Assembly: GCA_964465065.1 (NCBI GenBank)
Contig: CAYXHZ010000075.1
Span: 1-14,355 of the forward strand
Source: CAYMND01 sp964465065
GTDB taxonomy: Bacteria; Acidobacteriota; Aminicenantia; UBA2199
Direction: 5' to 3'
DNA length: 14,355 nt
In this document: positions 6,059 through 11,973 of the stretch, piece by piece
How the letters are laid out: every line of letters begins with the position of its first letter
Position numbering within the stretch: position 1 is the first letter of the stretch
The notes under the pieces: model-generated
What the model saw: only the letters and a program-made list of their open reading frames with translations
Told to the model about the DNA's origin: nothing
The model's database searches: none
Program-made: the position numbers and the translations under genes

Positions 6059-7627
6059 TCACGGCGTGATCCCCAGGAAACGGAACCAGGTCAGACCGGC
6101 CAGGGTCAGCACCGCAATGCCGATGGTGGATATGATCAGTCCGTACTTGATGTTGTCCAGCACGGAATACTGGCCGGTGCTGAACAGGATGACGTTCGGT
6201 TTGGCGTTGATGGGCAGGGTGATGACCCAATCGGTGGTGAAGGCTGCCGGCAGGGCCAGGGCCAGCACCGGAAAGTTCAGCTGTTGGGCGATGGCGATGA
6301 CGATGGGCATCATGATGATCACCCGCATGGTCTTGCTGGTGAAGACGATATGGGCGTACATGTTGGCGGCGATGACGATGACGTAAACCGCCCAGAAGCT
6401 GGTGCCCGGGCCGATATCCAGGTAACCGAACAGCTTGCCGATCGCCCAGCGCGCCGCTCCGGAGCTGTCCAGAGCCAGTCCGCCGGCGTAGGCCCCGGCG
6501 CTGAACAGCATCAGGTGCCAGGGGATATCGGCCTCGTTCCATTTGATGATGCCGATTTTGGGCAGAAAGGTGATCACCGCCCCGGCCATGGCCGCCATGA
6601 CCGCGTCGATCTGGAAACCGAACCAGGCCATGTGGAAACGGTCGGTCACCCACAGGAAGATGACCAGTCCGAATATGAGCGCCGCCTTCTTTTCCTGAAA
6701 GGAGAAGCGGCCCATCTTGTCGAGCTGGCGCCGCAAGGCCTCGATGCCGCCGCTGATGACCGGCTTGCGCTCGGCCTCTTTCAGAGGGAAGAGGAGCTTG
6801 GGCCCCAGCACCCAGGCGATGCCCATGGTGACCAGCACCACCGGCAGGCTGGCGAACATCCAGTCGGTATAGAACACCTTCTGGCCGCTCATGGACAGGA
6901 TCAGGGATATCGCGATCAGGTTGGCCGTGCTGCCGGTCATGAAGCCGGACGAAAAGATGTTGATGCCCAGCAGGTTCTGCAGGAACAGGTTGCGGCCGAA
7001 ATTGTTGGATTTGTCGCTGGTCGAACCGTAGATGGCCGCCACCACCAGCATCAGCGGCAGGGTCATGACCGCCCGCGGCGCCGTGGCCGGTATCAGCGGA
7101 GCCAGGCAGAGCTGCAGAATGATGAAGGCCAGCAGCATGGTCGAAGCCTTGTGGCCGAAGTGAATGATCAGGTTGAGGGCCATGCGCCGGGCCAGGTTGG
7201 TCTTGACCAGAATGGAACTCAGGATGAAGGCCATGACGTTGAGCCAGATCACGTCGTAACCGAGTACGCCCAGCACGTGGTCCTGATCCCAGGCGTCGGT
7301 GAAAACCAGGGCGATCAGCAACAAGAGCGAGGTCAGGTAGGTGGGGAAGGGTTCGCATACCCACCAGACCAGGGCCATCGAGAAACAGGCCAGGACGGCC
7401 TGACCGGACAGGGTCAGGCCGAGCGGAGTCGGCATGAAGTACAGCGACAGGAAGACGATCAGTCCGGCCGGGAAGCCGAGATACTTCATCCAGCGTTCGG
7501 CCGCGGTCGGCTGCCGTTCCGGAATGGTCGACAGCTTGTGCCGGTTCAGATCGAGCAGCTCGTCGAGTTCTCTGCCGGAGCCGTTTGCCGCTTCAGGGTT
7601 TGCCGACTTGTCCATTGGGTCTGTCAC
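6059..7627 (-). CDS. DASS/SLC13 family sodium:anion symporter
   Basis: This is an inner-membrane secondary transporter of about 520 residues. A hydrophilic N-terminal tail of about 45 residues is followed by 11-12 hydrophobic helices. Its divalent-anion:Na+ symporter features include the first substrate/sodium motif region FMTGSTANLIAIS (about residues 229-241) and the pseudo-symmetric TLPINAKPNVILFSTG near the C-terminus. APLIPATAPRA and a cytosolic loop around residues 290-315 also fit. DASS substrates are dicarboxylates, citrate, sulfate and, in the yeast Pho87/Pho90/Pho91 proteins, phosphate. The context here favours phosphate or a related oxyanion (inference). The start is uncertain: GTG 7627 gives a GTGA overlap with the CYTH gene, in keeping with the coupling style of this locus; GTG 7630 and ATG 7615 are alternatives. 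No strong Shine-Dalgarno decides it. Confidence 0.88.
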   Translation of the reverse strand: MTDPMDKSANPEAANGSGRELDELLDLNRHKLSTIPERQPTAAERWMKYLGFPAGLIVFLSLYFMPTPLGLTLSGQAVLACFSMALVWWVCEPFPTYLTSLLLLIALVFTDAWDQDHVLGVLGYDVIWLNVMAFILSSILVKTNLARRMALNLIIHFGHKASTMLLAFIILQLCLAPLIPATAPRAVMTLPLMLVVAAIYGSTSDKSNNFGRNLFLQNLLGINIFSSGFMTGSTANLIAISLILSMSGQKVFYTDWMFASLPVVLVTMGIAWVLGPKLLFPLKEAERKPVISGGIEALRRQLDKMGRFSFQEKKAALIFGLVIFLWVTDRFHMAWFGFQIDAVMAAMAGAVITFLPKIGIIKWNEADIPWHLMLFSAGAYAGGLALDSSGAARWAIGKLFGYLDIGPGTSFWAVYVIVIAANMYAHIVFTSKTMRVIIMMPIVIAIAQQLNFPVLALALPAAFTTDWVITLPINAKPNVILFSTGQYSVLDNIKYGLIISTIGIAVLTLAGLTWFRFLGITP

Positions 7628-8088
7628 CACTTCTTGAACGGATGCTGGATCAGGTTGGAGTTGAAGTAGCGGGGATCCCCGGACACCTCGGCTCCGATCC
7701 AGTCGGGAAACGCGATCTGCTGTTTCTCGTTTTCGAGTTCGACCTCGGCCACGATCAGACCTTCGTTTTCTCCGAAAAACTCGTCCACTTCGAAGACCAG
7801 GGCGCCGACCGGAATCTTGTAGCGCTTCTTTTCGATGATCGGTTTTTCGCAGATTTCATCCAGCATGATGTTGGCGTCCTCGACGGAGATCTCGTACTCG
7901 AACTCCGAGCGCGATACGCCCCGGGTGATGCCCTTGATGGTCAGATACCCCTTGTCCTCGATCGTGCGCACCCGCACCACCCGTTCCTTGAGTGATGACA
8001 GGTAGCCCTGGCGGTAGACGATTCCTTTGGCCGCCGCCTTCCAGGACTCTCCCTGGACCAGAAATTTTCTTTCTATTTCTTTTGCCAT
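7624..8088 (-). CDS. CYTH domain protein (triphosphate tunnel metalloenzyme)
   Basis: This is a 154-residue single-domain CYTH protein, the usual size for small bacterial triphosphate tunnel enzymes. The hallmark ExExK is E4-I5-E6-R7-K8. The other tunnel residues are also in place: R39 and R41, K52 in YLTIKG, acidic strand residues in EFEYEI, K88/R89 in EKKRYK, E100 and D102 in VFEVDEF, and E115/E117 in AEVELE. Family members hydrolyse inorganic triphosphate, nucleoside or thiamine triphosphate, or cyclise ATP. Tripolyphosphatase activity is the most frequent finding for this short bacterial type, so I favour that, without proof. GAGAGGA precedes the ATG by about 6 nt. It sits between the porin and the SLC13 transporter, 75 nt after the porin stop. 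Confidence 0.92.
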   Translation of the reverse strand: MAKEIERKFLVQGESWKAAAKGIVYRQGYLSSLKERVVRVRTIEDKGYLTIKGITRGVSRSEFEYEISVEDANIMLDEICEKPIIEKKRYKIPVGALVFEVDEFFGENEGLIVAEVELENEKQQIAFPDWIGAEVSGDPRYFNSNLIQHPFKKW

Positions 8089-8111
8089 TGTAATTCCTCT
8101 CGATTATACCG

Positions 8112-8134
8112 CAGGGGCGGCAGCGCCGCCCCTG
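8112..8134 (-). other. Strong intergenic stem-loop between porin and CYTH genes
   Basis: A perfect 10-bp GC-rich inverted repeat (CAGGGGCGGC / GCCGCCCCTG) with a 3-nt loop lies in the 75-nt gap downstream of the porin. No T-run follows on the - strand, so it is not a classical terminator. A TATAAT at 8103-8108 (- strand) comes directly after it but has no -35 match and would leave almost no leader, so I do not call it a promoter. A role in stabilising the porin mRNA 3' end or partly attenuating transcription is inferred. Confidence 0.65.
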
Positions 8135-8163
8135 TCATGTATTTGTCCGTGTCAGAGCCTGGT

Positions 8164-9381
8164 TTAGAAGGAATAATAAAATCCGACCTGCAGAACCTGG
8201 TAGTCGTCGTTGCCGACGAAGTCACCGTCACCGGTGGCGTACTCGTCATGATTGACCAGTACATAGTTGGCCATGAACTTGAGGTTGGGGTAGGCATACC
8301 AGTTGAGACCGATGGTGAAGTTGTTGCCTTCTCCACCCATAATTCCCGAGGAATCTTCGTCGTTGAGGTCGAGGTTGCTGAAACGGGCCGCCAGTTCAAA
8401 AGCGCCCAAGGATTTGTTCTTTGCATAAATACGGCCGGCGGGTTCGCCCTCTTCGATGTTGTAGGGCCGTTTTTCACCGGTGATCATCCAGCTGGCGAAG
8501 AGATAATACCCGGAAAATTTGGCCTTGGGTTTGTCCTCCAGCCGGTTGACGTCCACCCAGCTGTACTCGCCCTGCAGCAGAACCGGGCCCGCGGCGGCGG
8601 CCAACTCCAGGCTGTACTGGTTCCAGTTGTCAACTTTTTTGATCTTGCCGGTATTGAGAAAACGGTTGTCGGCCACATGGGTCTCGGGACGGGAACGGAA
8701 GCGGACCGAACCCCCGTCGGAAGCGTTGGGCACGCTGTGACCGAAGCAGAAACCGAGATGCAGAAAACCGTTGTCCTTGAGGAAGGGCAGAACGTTGGCC
8801 CGGAAGTTGTAATTGAGGGCTTCGTTTTCTCCCGTCTCGTCCACATTTCCGGCTTCCTCACCGAAAAGACCGGCGAACAGACGCCAACGTGCACCCCACT
8901 TGGCCACACTGAGTCCCAGACGGCGGTCGGGCGCGAAGGCGTTGGGCAGTCCACGTTCGATAAAGGTCAGGTAACGGGATGAGGTGACCTCTTCAAAACT
9001 CCACTGGCTCTTATGGTTACCGAAGGTGATCTGGGTGTTTTTGAAACCGTTGTACGCCACCCACATATCCTTGACGTCCACTTCGTTGCCGGCGAAATCG
9101 ATATCGAACTGAGCCGACCATGGTCCCCAAGTCGGCTTGAGACCGAGACGGGCGCGACGCACTTCCATGCCATTGCTCAGAGGCGTATCGCTGCCGGAGT
9201 AAAGCGCGGCCACCAGGTTGATGCGCCCATCGAGTTCCAGCTTGAACTTGCCGTCCTCGGACTGCATCAGCAACAGGCCGTCGTTACTCTTGCCGGCCAG
9301 ATCCTTGGTCTCCGGTTCCTGGGCCATCGCCGTAAAACTGAACAGAGCCATAAAAACGAACAAAACGATCATTTTCTTCAT
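8164..9381 (-). CDS. OprP/OprO-type phosphate-selective porin (Porin_O_P)
   Basis: This outer-membrane beta-barrel channel has 405 residues. A clear signal peptide, MKKMIVLFVFMALFSFTAMA, ends at an AMA-QE cleavage site. The family core is visible: a strand with LDGRINLVAALYS, then VRRARLGLKPTWGPWSAQFD with the following FAG and VKDMWVAY. EEVTSSRYLTFIERGLPNAF with PDRRLG is typical of Porin_O_P (PF07396). Alternating amphipathic strands continue to a terminal VGFYYSF ending in Phe, the signal for the barrel assembly machinery. Family members in Pseudomonas are specific for phosphate or polyphosphate, but distant members are unassigned. The ribosome binding site is the strongest in the window (AGGAGG), fitting an abundant protein. 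It starts 17 nt after the CYTH-like gene. Confidence 0.9.
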   Translation of the reverse strand: MKKMIVLFVFMALFSFTAMAQEPETKDLAGKSNDGLLLMQSEDGKFKLELDGRINLVAALYSGSDTPLSNGMEVRRARLGLKPTWGPWSAQFDIDFAGNEVDVKDMWVAYNGFKNTQITFGNHKSQWSFEEVTSSRYLTFIERGLPNAFAPDRRLGLSVAKWGARWRLFAGLFGEEAGNVDETGENEALNYNFRANVLPFLKDNGFLHLGFCFGHSVPNASDGGSVRFRSRPETHVADNRFLNTGKIKKVDNWNQYSLELAAAAGPVLLQGEYSWVDVNRLEDKPKAKFSGYYLFASWMITGEKRPYNIEEGEPAGRIYAKNKSLGAFELAARFSNLDLNDEDSSGIMGGEGNNFTIGLNWYAYPNLKFMANYVLVNHDEYATGDGDFVGNDDYQVLQVGFYYSF

Positions 9382-9398
9382 AGCTGCCTCCTTAAGGA

Positions 9399-9989
9399 TT
9401 ATTTCAGAGCCATGCCCGCAAAGCGTTTCAAGGCCTTGAGATAGTTGACGTTTTCAAAGTTGTCGAGCCTGAGCTCGCGCACGGTTTTGGCGACATTGTC
9501 GGGGTCTTCCATTTCCACGGCCGCCGTGCGGATCGCCTGCCCGTCGAACTTGAGATTGGCGATCTCGACGATGCAGCCGTTGATCATGAAACCGTGCCGT
9601 TCCTTGTCCACCTGCACGGCCCGCAGCTCGGCATGGGGCTTGACCAATTCGGCCAGAAACTCGTCGTAACCGTAGTCCTTGCTGCGAAGCGCCGGCAGGG
9701 TTACCCGCCAGGCGGAAAAGACTTTGCCCAGCACCTCGCGGTCCAGGGGAAAACCGGCCTTCATGACCGGACACCACTGCTCCAGCTTGTCGGCGTTGAC
9801 CTGCTGCAGGGTCTTGATGTCCATGAGCATGTCGCGGATCTTGGTGTTGTCCATACTGTTTTTCGAGAGAATGTAGACCTCGGAACTGTGCCGCACCTTG
9901 TCGCAGGGAAAGGAACGGATCCGCTCTTCGGCCGCGCCCAAGTCGTCTGCGAAGGTCCGCCATTCCCATCTGGCGATAATCTTATCCAT
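9399..9989 (-). CDS. Divergent CYTH-like protein
   Basis: This is a 196-residue cytosolic protein. Strand order and charged positions fit a divergent CYTH fold: an N-terminal strand ARWEWRTF where ExExK would be, SSEVYILS, then KIRDMLMDIK with R52 and K59 like the LRIR and TIK strands. K129/R131 follow in VDKERHGF, then E142 in IVEIANLKF, and E159/E161 in AAVEMEDPD. A helix, NYLKALKRF, closes the domain. The first Glu and the Lys of ExExK are replaced by Arg (R7-W8-E9-W10-R11), so metal or triphosphate handling is probably altered. The fold is inferred by pattern, not by alignment. The start ATG 9989 has AGGAG 10 nt upstream; the in-frame GTG at 9998 is too close to that site. It is the first gene of the transport block. 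Confidence 0.65.
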   Translation of the reverse strand: MDKIIARWEWRTFADDLGAAEERIRSFPCDKVRHSSEVYILSKNSMDNTKIRDMLMDIKTLQQVNADKLEQWCPVMKAGFPLDREVLGKVFSAWRVTLPALRSKDYGYDEFLAELVKPHAELRAVQVDKERHGFMINGCIVEIANLKFDGQAIRTAAVEMEDPDNVAKTVRELRLDNFENVNYLKALKRFAGMALK

Positions 9990-10017
9990 GTTGATCACTC
10001 TCCTGATATGCGGATTT

Positions 10018-10039
10018 TGTCATAACAGTACTATGTCAC
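10018..10039. promoter_or_regulatory. TGTCAT/TGTCAC direct repeat upstream of the transport block
   Basis: The 134-nt gap between the response regulator and the CYTH-like gene contains TGTCAT (10018-10023) and TGTCAC (10034-10039) on the + strand, 16 bp apart. The first half-site, TTGTCATAACA, is close to the PhoB half-site CTGTCATAAAT, but Pho-box spacing is 11 bp, so this is not a proper Pho box. I find no good -35/-10 pair or intrinsic terminator in the gap, so the block may need an activator or depend on read-through from the signalling operon. Confidence 0.3.
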
Positions 10040-10123
10040 CCGGTATTTTTTTCAACAATCAGGGGAATCCACTTATCTTGTGTCGGGGTTTTCCATTACA
10101 GAAGGCAGAGCCGGAAATCCAGC

Positions 10124-10801
10124 TCAGAGAGGATCGTCGCCGGCGGCTTCCTTGTGCCAGGAAATGGCCAGCCGCAACAGTTCGGCGGCATCCTTGGCCC
10201 CCAGCTTCTGCTTGAGCCGCGAGCAGTAGGTTTCCACCGTTTTGACGCTCAGCAGCAGTTCCTCGGCGATCCGGTGCGGCTTGTAGCCCCGGCCGAGCAG
10301 TTTGAAAATCTCCAGTTCGCGGTCGCTGAGCCGGTCGACGGCCGACTCGCTCGGATCCAGACCGTTGGCAGTCGCCTTTTCCAGCATCCGTTCGGCCATC
10401 TCCGGACTCAGGTACAACCGGCCGGACAGCACCTTGCGCACCGCCGCCAGCAGGATGTCGGCCGAGGCGTGTTTCATGACGTAGCCCTTGGCTCCGGCGC
10501 GAACGGCCCGTTCGGCGTACAGGGATTCGGGGTGCATGGACAGCACCAGGACGGGCAGCGCCGGGTGCCCCTTCCTGACGTTCTTGATCAGCTCGATGCC
10601 GTCCATGCCGGGCAGCGAGATGTCCACCAGCAGCAGATCGGGATGCCGGCTGTCGAGGATCTTGAGCGCCTCGACAGCGTTGCTGGCGCTGCCGCACACT
10701 TCCAGGTCCGCCTGCTGGTCGATCAGTTGGGTGATGCCGTCGCGCATGAGCGGGTGGTCGTCGACGATCAGGACCCGTTTACGGGCGCTGTCTACGGTCA
10801 T
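10124..10801 (-). CDS. NarL/FixJ-family response regulator
   Basis: This 225-residue DNA-binding regulator has an N-terminal receiver domain: acidic pair D14-D15 in VLIVDDHPL, phospho-acceptor D60 in LLLVDISLPGMDG, the conserved Thr/Ser position in VLVLSMH, and a Lys in GYVMKHAS. A linker leads to a LuxR-type helix-turn-helix from about residue 155 to 200 (LSDRELEIFKLLGRGY, then RIAEELLLSVKTVETY). Its ATG overlaps the histidine kinase stop (ATGA), so the two proteins are almost certainly a cognate pair made in linked amounts. It is the last gene of the signalling operon, and the next gene downstream in the same direction is the transport block, 134 nt away, which is a plausible target. Confidence 0.95.
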   Translation of the reverse strand: MTVDSARKRVLIVDDHPLMRDGITQLIDQQADLEVCGSASNAVEALKILDSRHPDLLLVDISLPGMDGIELIKNVRKGHPALPVLVLSMHPESLYAERAVRAGAKGYVMKHASADILLAAVRKVLSGRLYLSPEMAERMLEKATANGLDPSESAVDRLSDRELEIFKLLGRGYKPHRIAEELLLSVKTVETYCSRLKQKLGAKDAAELLRLAISWHKEAAGDDPL

Positions 10802-11973
10802 GGCGCATCTCCCCGGCTCTTCTTCACAAAGGCGGTCTGACGTTCGAAGACGCATTGCACCTGTGTGCCCCGTTCCCGTTCGGAACTGATCTCGAAGGAA
10901 GCTCCGATCGACGAGGCCCGGTATTGCATGATGTTGAGGCCGATTCCCTTCATGTTGGGCTTGTCGGGGAAACCGACGCCGTTGTCCGAGACCGTCAGCA
11001 CGACCGTGCCGTCCCGGCAGAACAGGCGGATATCGACCTGCGAGGCGTGCCCGTGACGAATGGCGTTGTTGATGGCCTCCTGTACGATACGGTACACGTG
11101 GATGATGAGCCTCTCGTCGAAACTGGTCAGGCCCTTTTCGCAGCACAGGTTCACTTTGACCCGGAACAGCTCCGACACCGACACGGCCAGTTCGTCGAGA
11201 GCGGCGGCCAGGCCGCCTTCGCCCAGGCTGGGGTAGAGTCCGCGGGCCAGATCCCGGGTGTAGGTCAGGGCGTTCTGCAGATGACTGATCAGCTTTTTCA
11301 TGTCACTGGCTTCCCGGGCAGCGACTTTCTTCAGCTTTTCCAACAGCACCTGGCTCATGAACAGGATGCCGCCCAGCTGTTGGGACAGGCTGTCGTGGAG
11401 ATCCTGACCGATGCGCCGTTGCTCCTTCTCGCTGATCTCCATCATCTGCCGCTGCAGATCGCTCTTGAGGATGATCTCCCGGCGCAGGCGCTCGTTGGCC
11501 TCCAAGAGTTCGCGGGTTCGTTCCTCGACCTTCTCCTCCAGTTGGCTGCGGGCAGCCTCGATGGCGTCGTAGGCCATCTTGCGTTCCGTCTTGTCATGGA
11601 TACTGCCCATGACCCGTTCGGCCTTCCCGTCCGCTCCGCCGACCACCCGGCCGCGAATGCGCAGCCACTGGACAGTCTGGGTGCCTTTTTCGGTCCGGAA
11701 TTCCTCATCGAACGAACTGGTGCGCTCGATGGCCATGCGCAATGCCGCAGCGATGCGTTCCCGGTCCACAGGGTGGACGATGCCCAGAAAGGTCTCGCCG
11801 GAAAAATCGGCCGCCGGACCGCCGATATCCAGCAGGCGCTTCATGTTCTCGGACATCATCACCCGGTCGGAATCGAGTTCCCAATCCCAAATGCCGATAT
11901 CGGCCGCCTCCAGCGCCTGCTGCAACTGGTTGTATTTTTCGTCCGTGAAAACGGCGGCGGCGGTTTTTTTCAC
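10798..11973 (-). CDS. Cytosolic PAS / HisKA_3 sensor histidine kinase
   Basis: The 391 residues contain one PAS fold with a PAC tail (about 18-135; DIGIWDWELDSD, then EFRTEKGTQTVQWLRIRGRV and GSIHDKTERK). A coiled coil follows (about 138-180), then a HisKA_3 dimerisation domain with phospho-acceptor His193 in EQRRIGQDLHDSLSQQLGG. The HATPase_c domain shows an N box (IVQEAINNAIRHG, about 297-309), G1 DNGVGF (about 329) and G2 GIGLNI (about 342). There is no transmembrane segment or signal peptide, so the sensor is cytosolic and must receive its cue internally, by the PAS ligand or from the kinase encoded just upstream. Start is GTG, giving a GTGA overlap with that kinase gene. Confidence 0.95.
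   Translation of the reverse strand: MKKTAAAVFTDEKYNQLQQALEAADIGIWDWELDSDRVMMSENMKRLLDIGGPAADFSGETFLGIVHPVDRERIAAALRMAIERTSSFDEEFRTEKGTQTVQWLRIRGRVVGGADGKAERVMGSIHDKTERKMAYDAIEAARSQLEEKVEERTRELLEANERLRREIILKSDLQRQMMEISEKEQRRIGQDLHDSLSQQLGGILFMSQVLLEKLKKVAAREASDMKKLISHLQNALTYTRDLARGLYPSLGEGGLAAALDELAVSVSELFRVKVNLCCEKGLTSFDERLIIHVYRIVQEAINNAIRHGHASQVDIRLFCRDGTVVLTVSDNGVGFPDKPNMKGIGLNIMQYRASSIGASFEISSERERGTQVQCVFERQTAFVKKSRGDAP

Noticed and set aside
5292..7364. A 690-codon open frame on the - strand
   Set aside because: Its first two thirds run antiphase through the SLC13 gene and look like low-complexity frame-shifted protein. Only the part from ATG 6035 has a signal peptide and sensible composition.
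6284..7669. A long + strand open frame opposite the SLC13 gene
   Set aside because: It is rich in Gln, Asp, Gly and His as expected of an antisense shadow of a membrane protein gene, and has no recognisable domain.
8103..8108. TATAAT on the - strand before the CYTH gene, as a promoter
   Set aside because: No -35 match exists at suitable spacing (the hairpin occupies it), and transcription would start inside or after the ribosome binding site.
10018..10039. A true PhoB box
   Set aside because: The half-sites are 16 bp apart instead of the 11-bp repeat, and no -10 is correctly placed. Kept only as a low-confidence regulatory repeat.
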